Notes under the pieces: model-generated
What the model was told of the DNA's origin: nothing
What the model saw: the letters and a program-made list of their open reading frames with translations, nothing else
Databases searched by the model: none
Program-made: the position numbers and the translations under genes
Assembly: GCF_000816085.1 (NCBI RefSeq)
Contig: NZ_CP008747.1
Location: 248,001 to 312,000 of the forward strand
Direction: 5' to 3'
Origin: Staphylococcus hyicus
Lineage (GTDB): Bacteria; Bacillota; Bacilli; Staphylococcales; Staphylococcaceae
Length of the DNA: 64,000 nucleotides
Shown here: in pieces, positions 22,462-31,533 of the stretch
How positions within the stretch are numbered: position 1 is the first letter of the stretch
Layout of the letters: every line of letters starts with the position of its first letter

Positions 22462-23352
22462 ATGAAAACTGTAAAAGTGTATCAATACGATGTGTTTACA
22501 ACTGAACCAACGAGAGGGAATGCGGCAGGTGTTGTACTTAATGGAGATATGATTACGACTGATGAAATGCAAGCCATCGCCTATGAAGCGGGATATAACG
22601 AAACTGCATTTTTAATGGCTTCAGCGCATGCTGACTTCCAAATTCGCTTTTTTACACCTCAAAAAGAGGTGGATGTATGTGGACATGCGACCATTGCAAC
22701 CGTTGTTGCTGCTAAATCGAAACATCTTATTCCTAACGATAAAAGTCATATTGTAGTTGAAACAAAAGTAGGGGCTTTGAGCATGACTTTAAAACAAAAA
22801 GGGGAACATTGGTGTGTCACCATGATGCAGAACGTACCGCAATTTAAAGCATTTGAAGGCTCTGTGTATCAGCTTGTACATGCGCTTGGAATTCATGAGG
22901 AAGACATTGATGATCGCTTTCCGATGGTGTATGGGAACACGGGTGTATGGACATTGTTGGTACCGGTGACGTCACTGGACGTTTGTCGCAAAATGAAACC
23001 TCATAATCAAAAGTTTGCTGAAATATTAATTGAAGAGCCGGGGGCTTCTGTGCATCCGTTTTGCCTTGAAACTTATAATCCTTCCCGTGACATGCATGGG
23101 AGGCACTTTTCGGCTTCTGATGCAGGAACGATAGAAGATGCTGTTACAGGTACGGCGTCTGGCGTAATGGGCGCTTATTATGCAAAGTATATCAATCCGA
23201 ATCACGCAGCGTATTCACTTCGTATAGAGCAAGGTCAAGAAATAGGGAAAGATGGTTTCGTTGAGGTGGACGTCTATTGTGACGCAGAACAATGGAACGT
23301 TTATATTACAGGACAAGCTATCGAAGCACGACAGTTTTCAATTGTGTTATAA
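22462..23352 (+). CDS. PhzF-family isomerase
   Basis: A 296-residue member of the PhzF family, whose members share the diaminopimelate-epimerase fold and act as isomerases or epimerases; the substrate of this one cannot be told from sequence. The conserved N-terminal pattern FTTEPTRGNAAGVV, the catalytic Glu in YNETAFL, the DVCGHATIA block and the C-terminal EDAVTGTASGVMGAYY are all present. The start ATG follows AGAGGAA. It is monocistronic, bounded by the gtfB terminator upstream and a bidirectional terminator downstream shared with fadA. Confidence 0.85.
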   Translation: MKTVKVYQYDVFTTEPTRGNAAGVVLNGDMITTDEMQAIAYEAGYNETAFLMASAHADFQIRFFTPQKEVDVCGHATIATVVAAKSKHLIPNDKSHIVVETKVGALSMTLKQKGEHWCVTMMQNVPQFKAFEGSVYQLVHALGIHEEDIDDRFPMVYGNTGVWTLLVPVTSLDVCRKMKPHNQKFAEILIEEPGASVHPFCLETYNPSRDMHGRHFSASDAGTIEDAVTGTASGVMGAYYAKYINPNHAAYSLRIEQGQEIGKDGFVEVDVYCDAEQWNVYITGQAIEARQFSIVL

Positions 23353-23360
23353 CATGATAG

Positions 23361-23396
23361 ACCCTCGCATGTAAATCATGTCTTACACGCGAGGGT
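23361..23396. terminator. Bidirectional terminator between the PhzF gene and fadA
   Basis: ACCCTCGCATGTAA pairs with TTACACGCGAGGGT over an 8-base loop (one wobble pair). A T-rich tail on the plus strand follows; it also sits at the 3' end of the minus-strand fad operon. Confidence 0.85.
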
Positions 23397-23403
23397 ATTT
23401 TTA

Positions 23404-24594
23404 TTAAGATTTTCTAATATATTCAAATATTGCTGCGGCACCCATGCCAACACCGATGCACATCGTCACCATGCCGTAACGTGCATCACTCCGTTTTTTC
23501 ATTTCTGAAAGGAGACGCCCAGTTAACATAGCACCTGTAGCACCTAATGGGTGGCCGAGTGCAATCGCACCACCATTGACGTTTGTTTTAGAAGCATCTA
23601 AACCAACATCATTCATCGATGCGATGGTTTGTGCGGCAAATGCCTCATTGAGTTCGACCAAATCGATATCGTTGATGCTTAATTTCGCACGTTTCAACAC
23701 TTCAGGTATGGCGTATGCAGGCCCGATGCCCATCAATTTAGGATCTACACCGACAGCTTCGTAAGCGATAAATTTAGCGATTGGGGTCACACCCAACGCA
23801 TTTACTTTTTCGCCAGACATGACTACAACAAAACCTGCCCCATCTGATAAAGGTGCGGATGTCGCAGCTGTTACAGTACCATCTGCCTTGAACACAGTCG
23901 GTAAGTGCGCTAATGTATCGAGATTCGTATCAGGACGAATGAATTCATCTTTATTAAATTGTGTCGTTTCTACTTTAGGACCTTGTGCAGTATACGTGAC
24001 AGTTTTAACAGGAATAGTTATGATTTCATCATCAAATTTTCCTGACGCCTGTGCTCGGGCAGCACGTTGATGGCTTTCTACTGCATAAGCATCTTGGGCT
24101 TCACGAGACACATTATATTTTTCAGCAACGTTTTCAGCAGTCAGCCCCATCGGGTAAGAGACGCCAGCGTCCTCATTTTGTAATGTCGGGTTGTTAGTGG
24201 GTTCATTACCGCCCATAGGTACAGCGCTCATCAGTTCGACACCACCAGCTACGATAATATCGCCTTGATTAGCAAGAATTTGATTCGCAGCTAATGCAAT
24301 CGTTTGAAGTCCTGAAGAACAATATCGGTTCACAGTTTGTCCAGGTACATGATGAGGGAGTCCAGCACGTAATGCAATCGTTCGTGCAATATTCTGCCCT
24401 TGAAGACCTTCTGGAAAGGCATTGCCAACAATAACATCATCAATCATTTCAGGTTTGAATGCACCATCTACGCGATCCAAAACACCTTTAAGGACCGCTG
24501 CGGCAACATCATCAGGTCTTTCATGGAATAAGGCACCGTTCTTGGCTTTTGCAGCTGCTGAGCGACCGTAAGCAACAATATAAGCTTCTCTCAT
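23404..24594 (-). CDS. fadA: Acetyl-CoA acyltransferase (3-ketoacyl-CoA thiolase)
   Basis: FadA carries out the last step of fatty-acid beta-oxidation, cleaving 3-ketoacyl-CoA with CoA to acetyl-CoA and a shortened acyl-CoA. The 396-residue protein has the thiolase active-site Cys in NRYCSSGLQT, the GGAIALGHPLGATGA block with the catalytic His, and the second Cys in TMCIGVGMGAA. It is the last gene of a five-gene minus-strand operon whose order (fadX, fadE, fadD, fadB, fadA) matches the S. aureus fad operon. The start ATG has AAAGGATG upstream. Confidence 0.92.
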   Translation of the reverse strand: MREAYIVAYGRSAAAKAKNGALFHERPDDVAAAVLKGVLDRVDGAFKPEMIDDVIVGNAFPEGLQGQNIARTIALRAGLPHHVPGQTVNRYCSSGLQTIALAANQILANQGDIIVAGGVELMSAVPMGGNEPTNNPTLQNEDAGVSYPMGLTAENVAEKYNVSREAQDAYAVESHQRAARAQASGKFDDEIITIPVKTVTYTAQGPKVETTQFNKDEFIRPDTNLDTLAHLPTVFKADGTVTAATSAPLSDGAGFVVVMSGEKVNALGVTPIAKFIAYEAVGVDPKLMGIGPAYAIPEVLKRAKLSINDIDLVELNEAFAAQTIASMNDVGLDASKTNVNGGAIALGHPLGATGAMLTGRLLSEMKKRSDARYGMVTMCIGVGMGAAAIFEYIRKS

Positions 24595-24615
24595 TTAGAT
24601 TCATCCTTTCTAGTG

Positions 24616-26877
24616 TTAGTTACGTAATGGTTTTCCAGTTTTTAGCATATGACAAATACGGTCATACGTTTTTTCAGTTTTCAATAATGTGAGGAAGTGA
24701 TGTTTTTCCAGTTTTTGCAAATAACGTTGGTTTACAAACGTATTTCTTGGCAAATCACCACCTGCAAGTACTGTAGCAATACGTAATGCGATATTATAAT
24801 CGTGTTCACTAATGAAATGTCCTTCTTTTTGAGCATCCAACTGACCTTGTGCGAGTGCAATGAAATCGGAACCTAGCGCGAAATACTGTTGTTTTGGGGC
24901 TGGGAGGTAATTGGTATCTGCTTCATATTGTGCACGGCGTAATGCGATTTCTACGCGTTTTTCAGTGTTGAAAATAATGGTATCTGTGTCACGTAAAAAG
25001 CCATAGCGTTTCGCTTCAAATGCATTGGTAGATACTTTGGCAAATCCGATAGTCATAAGGAGGTTCGTCATACTGTTTTGGTGGTCATTTTTCATATGGG
25101 AAGTGTGCAGAATACGATGAGCCATTTCTGCAAGACCACCAGCACTTGGTAATAGACCGACACCAGCTTCAACTAAACCAATATATGTTTCACTTGCAGC
25201 AACGACAAATGGGGAATATAACACAAGTTCACATCCACCACCTAGTGCACGTCCATGAACTGCTGTCACAATCGGTTTTGTACTGTATTTTATGCGATTG
25301 AAACTACTGTGGAGTTTTTCAACGGCATCACCGACCATATCGTCGACAGTACCGTCTTCGTGCGCTTGTTTCATTTGATAAAGGTTTGCGCCAACGCTAA
25401 AGTTATTGCCACCTGCATAAATGACCATGCTGGTATAGGATTGTGTTTCAAGTAAATCAATGGCTTCAACTAAATCATCTGTAAAACCATCAGTAATAAC
25501 ATTGTTTTTGCTTTGTAGTTTCAACAAGAGTTGTTGTTCGTTGGCTACACTTAATTTAGAATCCTCACGATTCCAGATTGAATCTGTAATCCAATTTGAC
25601 ACAGGTGTAACGCGCTCGATAGATTCACCTTTTTCATAGAATCCATTTTGAATCGATTGAAGCCAGTCTGGTAAATTGCCGAGTTCATCTTCTATACGTG
25701 ATTTGACACGGTCAAAGCCCATTAAATCCCATAATTGGAAAGGACCAAGTTTCCAGTTGAATCCCCAAACCAACGCACGATCGACATCTTTAAAATCTTT
25801 TGCCGCATAAGGCACGTTCCGCGCAGCATAATAAAAGTTGTTACGTAATGTTTCCCATAAAAAGCGACCTGCATCATCAGTGGCATTAAAGATAACGTCT
25901 AAATTATGTGCTAAGTCTTTATTAAATTGTGCTAATAAAGGGATTTGAGGTTTTTCAACAGGCACATAATCTTGAGTGTTTGGATCGAAAACAAGACGTG
26001 ATTTTGTGGCTTTGTCTTTCTTGTAAAAGCCTTGTTTCGTTTTTCTGCCGAGTGCACCTTTGTCATACAACGTAGACACCAACGTCACATCCTTGAAAAA
26101 GGGTTGTTCTTCAGGGACTTGTTGTAATCCTTTAATTACCGAAACGGCAATATCGAGTCCGACTAAGTCTGTTAGAGCGTATGTGCCTGTTTTAGGGCGT
26201 CCAATTGCTTGACCTGTTAAAGCATCTACATCAGTAATTGAAAAGCCATGTTGTTCTGCACGATACATAATGTCATTCATAGATTGTGTTCCGATGCGGT
26301 TTGCCACAAATCCAGGTACATCATTTGCAATGACAACCCCTTTTCCTAATACATCTTGCGCAAACGTTTGAACTTTATCGATATAGGCAGCATCTGTTAA
26401 ACGGTTTGGTATCACTTCTACCAATTTCATAATACGTGGCGGATTGAAGAAGTGAAGGCCAAAAAAGCGTGCTTTATCAGTTTCATCAAAAACCTGTGCA
26501 ATGGCTTCGATTGGAATACCTGAAGTATTTGTCGCAAACACTGCATTTTTAGGAGCAATTTGTGCGACATTTCTCCATACGGAATGTTTGACTTCTAAAT
26601 CTTCTTTAACTGCCTCGATATATAAATCGGCATCTGAATCTGCCAAATCATCGTTAAAATTACCATATGTTAAATTCGACGCATATTGTAAGTCAAAAAG
26701 CAGCGGGCGTTTTTTATCTGTAATCATATCATATGCTTTTTTCGAAATTTTATTTGGATCTTGTTCATCAATGACAATGTCGAGTAATTGTACTTTAAGA
26801 CCAGCATTAACGAAAAGTGCAGCGAGTTGTGCGCCCATTGTGCCAGCACCTAGGACGGTGATTTTATTGATTGTCAT
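24616..26877 (-). CDS. fadB: Bifunctional 3-hydroxyacyl-CoA dehydrogenase / enoyl-CoA hydratase
   Basis: FadB hydrates trans-2-enoyl-CoA and oxidises the resulting 3-hydroxyacyl-CoA with NAD. The 753-residue protein has the dehydrogenase half first (Rossmann motif VLGAGTMGAQLA at the N-terminus, then FFNPPRIMKLVEVIP and the DVPGFVANRIG block) and the crotonase-like hydratase half second (YAGGNNFSVGANL and VHGRALGGGCELVLYSP). This is the reverse of the order in E. coli FadB but usual in Firmicutes. It lies 21 bases upstream of fadA and 28 downstream of fadD in one transcription unit. Confidence 0.92.
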   Translation of the reverse strand: MTINKITVLGAGTMGAQLAALFVNAGLKVQLLDIVIDEQDPNKISKKAYDMITDKKRPLLFDLQYASNLTYGNFNDDLADSDADLYIEAVKEDLEVKHSVWRNVAQIAPKNAVFATNTSGIPIEAIAQVFDETDKARFFGLHFFNPPRIMKLVEVIPNRLTDAAYIDKVQTFAQDVLGKGVVIANDVPGFVANRIGTQSMNDIMYRAEQHGFSITDVDALTGQAIGRPKTGTYALTDLVGLDIAVSVIKGLQQVPEEQPFFKDVTLVSTLYDKGALGRKTKQGFYKKDKATKSRLVFDPNTQDYVPVEKPQIPLLAQFNKDLAHNLDVIFNATDDAGRFLWETLRNNFYYAARNVPYAAKDFKDVDRALVWGFNWKLGPFQLWDLMGFDRVKSRIEDELGNLPDWLQSIQNGFYEKGESIERVTPVSNWITDSIWNREDSKLSVANEQQLLLKLQSKNNVITDGFTDDLVEAIDLLETQSYTSMVIYAGGNNFSVGANLYQMKQAHEDGTVDDMVGDAVEKLHSSFNRIKYSTKPIVTAVHGRALGGGCELVLYSPFVVAASETYIGLVEAGVGLLPSAGGLAEMAHRILHTSHMKNDHQNSMTNLLMTIGFAKVSTNAFEAKRYGFLRDTDTIIFNTEKRVEIALRRAQYEADTNYLPAPKQQYFALGSDFIALAQGQLDAQKEGHFISEHDYNIALRIATVLAGGDLPRNTFVNQRYLQKLEKHHFLTLLKTEKTYDRICHMLKTGKPLRN

Positions 26878-26905
26878 AATTATTCCTCCTTTTAAAATGC
26901 CATGC

Positions 26906-28114
26906 TTAAATAAATGCGGAGTCTCCTGTTAAAGCGCGACCAATCACGAGTGCATTGATTTCATGCGTACCTTCATATGTGAAAATGGCTTCAGCATCAG
27001 AGAAAAAGCGTGCGATGTCATAGTCACCAGCAAGGATACCGTTTCCGCCACATACACCGCGACCCATTGCGACAGATTCACGCAAACGTAACGCGTTCAT
27101 CATTTTGGCGGTAGACGTCGCAACTTCATCGTATTCACCATTGGCTTGTTTCCGAGCTAATGCTGCACTTATGGCCATTGCATGTGCCAAGTTGCCTTGT
27201 ATCATAGAAACCTTTTCTTGGACGAGTTGATATTTACTAATGGATTTACCGAATTGTTGACGGGATTTAACGTAATCTAACGTTGCACGTAACGTACCGG
27301 CTAAGGCACCTGTGGCCATATAGGCTACGCCTGCACGCGTCGAATATAAAATTTTAGCGATATCTTTAAATGACGTAATATTTTGGAGACGATCTGCTTC
27401 TGTCACTTGAACATTAGTCAGTTTAATATGGGCGTTTGGAACGATACGTAATGCGATTTTATCTTGAAGAACATCAATTTCAACGCCTTGTTGGTCTGGT
27501 TTGACGATAAAGCAGTGTGGTTTACCTGTTTCTGTGTTGACTGCAAAAACAGGAATAATATCTGAAACATGTGCACCACCAATCCATTTCTTCTCACCAT
27601 TGAGAATCCAAACGTCTCCTTTTTGTTCAGCGGTTGTCGCAAGTCCACCCGCAACATCTGAGCCGTGATCAGGCTCCGTTAATGCAAAACATGTACGTAG
27701 TTCGTGTGACTGAAGTTTAGGAACATATTTGGCTACTTGTTCCTTTGAGCCGCCAAATAAAAATGTGTTGTGACCTAAACCTTGATGTACACCTAACAGT
27801 GTTGCAAGTGATACATCAAAACGTGCGAGTGTATATGCCATAAAAAATTGAAACAATTGGCTTGGGGTTTTAGCCCCTTCACGCCCTTTAAAGAGTAGGG
27901 GATTTGTAAAATAATTAAGCTTACCAATATCTTCAAAAAAATCTTCTGGCACTGTCGCATTAACCCAATGACGATTCACATCTTTCCGATATTTTTGTTC
28001 CAACAATTCATTCAGTTGTTTCAACAGTTCGAGTTCACCATCTGTTAAATCTTTCGCAATGCTTAAAATATCTTCAGGATATAGCGTATTTAAAAGTGTT
28101 TCTCGATTTGTCAT
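26906..28114 (-). CDS. fadD: Acyl-CoA dehydrogenase
   Basis: This flavoprotein introduces the trans-2 double bond into acyl-CoA, the first oxidation of each beta-oxidation cycle. The 402-residue product has the FAD and substrate-binding motifs of the family (CFALTEPDHGSDVAG, WILNGEKKWIGGA) and the C-terminal FTYEGTHEINALVIGRALTG, which includes the catalytic Glu. The name follows the S. aureus fad nomenclature, in which fadD is the dehydrogenase and fadE the ligase, the reverse of E. coli. A perfect cre site lies just upstream, between fadE and fadD. Confidence 0.9.
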   Translation of the reverse strand: MTNRETLLNTLYPEDILSIAKDLTDGELELLKQLNELLEQKYRKDVNRHWVNATVPEDFFEDIGKLNYFTNPLLFKGREGAKTPSQLFQFFMAYTLARFDVSLATLLGVHQGLGHNTFLFGGSKEQVAKYVPKLQSHELRTCFALTEPDHGSDVAGGLATTAEQKGDVWILNGEKKWIGGAHVSDIIPVFAVNTETGKPHCFIVKPDQQGVEIDVLQDKIALRIVPNAHIKLTNVQVTEADRLQNITSFKDIAKILYSTRAGVAYMATGALAGTLRATLDYVKSRQQFGKSISKYQLVQEKVSMIQGNLAHAMAISAALARKQANGEYDEVATSTAKMMNALRLRESVAMGRGVCGGNGILAGDYDIARFFSDAEAIFTYEGTHEINALVIGRALTGDSAFI

Positions 28115-28136
28115 AATTAGAACCTCCCTCGGTTAT

Positions 28137-28150
28137 TGTAACCGCTTACA
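28137..28150. promoter_or_regulatory. Perfect cre site between fadE and fadD
   Basis: TGTAACCGCTTACA fits the CcpA-site consensus at every position and is nearly palindromic. It lies inside the fad operon ahead of fadD, where it could repress an internal promoter or act as a roadblock when good carbon sources are present. Confidence 0.75.
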
Positions 28151-28175
28151 TTTAGTGTTAAAATTTTTTGCTTCG

Positions 28176-29681
28176 TTATTTTAATGCTTGAGCTTTTTGA
28201 TTCATCATTTCACGAATTGCACGTTTATCGGGTTTTTGTGTCGAGTTCAACGGCATGTACGTGACTGGATGATACATGCGAGGCACTTTATAACCCGCAA
28301 GTTTGTCTCGCATAAATGTATCAAGCTTACGCTCATAATCTGGGTCATTCTCCCTTAAGATGACGGCAGCCGCAATAGATTCACCATATTTCGGATGATC
28401 ATATCCAACCACTACACAGCGATCCACGAGCGGATGTTCAGCGAGTGCGGTTTCGACTTCAGAAGGTAATACGTTTTCACCACCTGTAATGATGAGTTCT
28501 TTTTTGCGATCGATGATAAAAATATCGCCGTCTTCATCTTTCTTGGCTAAATCACCAGTTAATAGGTAAGGACCATGAAAAATTTTGGCAGTTTCTTCAG
28601 GTTTTTTCCAATAACCAGGTGTCACATTTTTAGCTTTAATCGCAAGTTCTCCGATTTCTCCGACACCGACTTCATTTTTATCATCATCAAGAATGATACT
28701 TTCAACAAACATGACAGATTTTCCGATACTCATTGGTTTTCTTAGTGCATTTTCAGGTGTATTCACCATAACGAGTGGCGCCTCAGTTAAACCGTATCCA
28801 TTAATGATATTGACACCATATTGTTTAAAGGCTGCTTGGATACTTGGCAAAGGTTGTGACCCACCTTGAATGACATATTTCATTTTTCTAAAGTTTTCAG
28901 GATTAAAGTTAGGTTGCTTAATGGTTGCATAATACATCGTTGGAATCATAATGATAAAACTCGGTTCATATTGTGCAATTAAGTCATTCAATGCTTCGCC
29001 ATTAAAGTAGCGTTGTAAAACGAGTGTGCCACCAGCCATTAATGTGGGTAGTACTGTGTCATTGAAACCTAAAACATGAAACATTGGTGTAGAAATAATG
29101 GTTGTATAGTCGGAGTTGAATTTATACGTTAATTCAATATTGGTACCATTATTTACAAATGAGTCATACGAAAACATCACGCCTTTAGGTTCACCCGTCG
29201 TGCCACTTGTATATATCAAAGCCGCCAAATCATTTGCCTCTACTTTAGTCGCTTTAAATGGTTGATGGTGTTCTGGATTTACGATTCTTGCGTATTCAGG
29301 ACTATCGATGTCCATATGCAAAAGTTTTTCATCAACATCGGTCAATGAACTTAAATGTTTTTCTGCATAAAATAATATTTTGAGTTCGGAATCTTTGACA
29401 ACTGCTGCGATTTCTTTAGGATTGAGTCGCCAATTAATAGGTAAAAATACTGCGCCCATTTTAAAACAAGCAAATAATAAATCTAAAAGTGCAACATCAT
29501 TGGGTGCAAATACACCGACGACATCACCTTTTTGAATGCCTTTGTCAGTGAGATAATGTGCCATATGATCTGCGCGAATATTCAGTTGCTGGTACGTCCA
29601 CTGTGTCCCCTTTAATGGATCGATGACAGCTGGCTTTTCAATATCAAAATCAGAGCGCGTTTTAATCCAATCGAAATTCAT
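28176..29681 (-). CDS. fadE: Long-chain acyl-CoA ligase
   Basis: An AMP-forming acyl-CoA synthetase that activates fatty acids with ATP and CoA for beta-oxidation. The 501-residue protein shows the AMP-binding P-loop IYTSGTTGEPKGVMFS, the YGLTEAP motif, and the C-terminal LTGDLAKKDEDGDIFIIDRKKE with a PDKRAI block holding the catalytic Lys. A GTG at 29684 lies immediately before the ATG; AAAGGGGG is 6 bases from the GTG and 9 from the ATG, so either could serve. Named by S. aureus convention. Its leader has an inverted repeat that may shape expression relative to fadX. Confidence 0.9.
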   Translation of the reverse strand: MNFDWIKTRSDFDIEKPAVIDPLKGTQWTYQQLNIRADHMAHYLTDKGIQKGDVVGVFAPNDVALLDLLFACFKMGAVFLPINWRLNPKEIAAVVKDSELKILFYAEKHLSSLTDVDEKLLHMDIDSPEYARIVNPEHHQPFKATKVEANDLAALIYTSGTTGEPKGVMFSYDSFVNNGTNIELTYKFNSDYTTIISTPMFHVLGFNDTVLPTLMAGGTLVLQRYFNGEALNDLIAQYEPSFIIMIPTMYYATIKQPNFNPENFRKMKYVIQGGSQPLPSIQAAFKQYGVNIINGYGLTEAPLVMVNTPENALRKPMSIGKSVMFVESIILDDDKNEVGVGEIGELAIKAKNVTPGYWKKPEETAKIFHGPYLLTGDLAKKDEDGDIFIIDRKKELIITGGENVLPSEVETALAEHPLVDRCVVVGYDHPKYGESIAAAVILRENDPDYERKLDTFMRDKLAGYKVPRMYHPVTYMPLNSTQKPDKRAIREMMNQKAQALK

Positions 29682-29702
29682 CACGTATAACCCCCTTTAG
29701 TT

Positions 29703-29739
29703 GATGATTGGGAAGGGATGAGGGCTTACCACAATCATC
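29703..29739. other. Inverted repeat in the fadX-fadE gap
   Basis: GATGATTG and CAATCATC form 8-bp arms around a 21-base interior in the 75-base gap between fadX and fadE. No T-run follows, so termination is not obvious. It could be an RNA stabiliser or an operator. Confidence 0.35.
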
Positions 29740-29756
29740 GTAATAGAAATAACTTT

Positions 29757-31331
29757 CTACGTCGTGTGTGATTGGTTACAAAGTGTTTGAGACAAGTTCC
29801 CCCATACCTCCTGATAAATACTTGTATCAATAGTACTTAATGGCTCTGCGATATTTGGGGTAAAATCCATATGTTGTAAAATATCTCTCTGTAAATTTAC
29901 TCCTGGTGCAATTTCAGTTAAAGTTAATCCTTCGTCTCGCAATTCAAATACTGCGCGATCTGTTACAACATGTACTTCTTGACCTAGTGTTCTTGCGTAT
30001 TCGGCGTTAAAATCAATATGATCGACGTTAGAAACAAATTTGTGCATCGGTGATGTGTCATGCGCATGGAGCTGCCCATTTTCGATTTTTAGTTGACCGC
30101 CGGCAACAAAAGCGCCACAAAATACCAATCGTTTCACAGATTGACTAATATCAATAAAGCCACCGCATCCATTCATCCGGTTTCCAAAAAAGGACACATT
30201 CACGTTACCTTGCGCATCCACTTCTGCAAAACTCATATAGGCAACGGACACGCCACCGTTATAGATAAAATCCCATGTTTCATCATGACGCATACGTGCC
30301 TCGGTGTTGTAATTCATACCAAAATGATTGCGACTGCCAATAAATCCACCAAAAATACCCGTATCCATAATAGGCAAAATGGCATCTTCCACACCTTCCT
30401 CATGCAGGAGGTTAGTGAGCTCATTGTTAATGCCATAACCAATACTGACCGTATCCCCATGACGAAGCAGTTGTGCAGCACGACGTAAAATCAGTTTACG
30501 CGTCGAAAACGGTAAAGTGGGTTCTGGATAAGTACGCACACGACGTTCTCCAGAGAGTTCTGGTTGATAATACGTTTGAATTAACTGTTGATGATTGTGT
30601 GAATTTTCAGAAATATAAATGTAGTCAACGAGTGTTCCTGGAATAAATACATCGTTTGGGTTCTGTTGACAAATATCAACGATTGCTTTCACTTGAACAA
30701 TGACCTTGCCACCATGTGCTTTCGCATTTAAAGCGACACCGTAACTTTCACCAAGATGTGCTTCGTGTGTCATATAAATATTGCCTTTAGCATCCGCATA
30801 GGTGCCTCTCAAAATCGCCACATCAACGGATGGGAAATTGTAATGTAGATACGTCTCATCAAGAAGCATGACGCGTGAAACGATATCTTTAGTCGTACGC
30901 GCGTTCGCTTTACCCCCTTGATAAAGTGGATCCACACCTGTGTGCAGTCCAATTTTTGTAAATACACCCGGTGTTATCGAATTGGATTGTCGGTAATGCG
31001 TCGCAATGACCCCTTGTGGTAAAAAGTAAGCCTCGATTGCATTTGATTTAATGGCGTTAACCGTCTTTTTGGAAGCAGTCATGATGCTCATCATGACGCA
31101 TTTGATCATGCCACGTTCAACAAAATCATCAAGTTCCACCGTTAAACCACCACTGCTAATATCATTCGCTAATATGAAAGTAAGGTCTTTAGGTGACTGT
31201 GTATCATCATATTGACTTAAAAGAAGTTGTAACACTTCGGCAGGTAGGTTTGACACTGTTAATGCAGCTAGTCCAATGACATCGCCATCTTGTACTAGAG
31301 TTTTTACTTCGGATTTATCGATATGCTTCAT
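29757..31331 (-). CDS. fadX: Acyl-CoA:acetate (propionate-type) CoA-transferase
   Basis: A family I CoA-transferase of 524 residues with both halves fused (alpha-like N-terminal and beta-like C-terminal). In S. aureus fadX belongs to the fatty-acid degradation operon and is thought to move CoA between short-chain acids. The N-terminal VQDGDVIGLAALTVSNLPAEV segment and the second-half SIGYGINNELTNLL and DTGIFGGFIGSRNHFG blocks agree with propionate/acetate CoA-transferases. The start ATG follows AAAGGAG. It is the first gene of the operon and has a near-cre dyad in its promoter region. Confidence 0.87.
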   Translation of the reverse strand: MKHIDKSEVKTLVQDGDVIGLAALTVSNLPAEVLQLLLSQYDDTQSPKDLTFILANDISSGGLTVELDDFVERGMIKCVMMSIMTASKKTVNAIKSNAIEAYFLPQGVIATHYRQSNSITPGVFTKIGLHTGVDPLYQGGKANARTTKDIVSRVMLLDETYLHYNFPSVDVAILRGTYADAKGNIYMTHEAHLGESYGVALNAKAHGGKVIVQVKAIVDICQQNPNDVFIPGTLVDYIYISENSHNHQQLIQTYYQPELSGERRVRTYPEPTLPFSTRKLILRRAAQLLRHGDTVSIGYGINNELTNLLHEEGVEDAILPIMDTGIFGGFIGSRNHFGMNYNTEARMRHDETWDFIYNGGVSVAYMSFAEVDAQGNVNVSFFGNRMNGCGGFIDISQSVKRLVFCGAFVAGGQLKIENGQLHAHDTSPMHKFVSNVDHIDFNAEYARTLGQEVHVVTDRAVFELRDEGLTLTEIAPGVNLQRDILQHMDFTPNIAEPLSTIDTSIYQEVWGNLSQTLCNQSHTT

Positions 31332-31367
31332 GGCATCACTCCTTTAAATCAGTTTCACTGCATTTAA

Positions 31368-31381
31368 TGTAAACCCTTACA
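31368..31381. promoter_or_regulatory. cre-like dyad upstream of fadX
   Basis: TGTAA-ACCC-TTACA is a perfect dyad that differs from the cre consensus only in the central CG. It lies 37 bases upstream of the fadX start and probably mediates CcpA control of the whole fad operon. Confidence 0.6.
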
Positions 31382-31533
31382 TGAAATATAACATATGTCA
31401 CAAAATTGTAAAAATATCACGCATTTATAAATTGGGTAATTTTAAAATATAACATTAATAAAGCATATGCATAGTGTGCAACTTATGGCGCTTAATGGTA
31501 TGCTTGTGAAGACACACGTGGAGGGGGAAAGGT

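Noticed and set aside
24616..26932. Plus-strand frames opposite fadB.
   Set aside because: They are shadows of a well-supported gene and have no family features.
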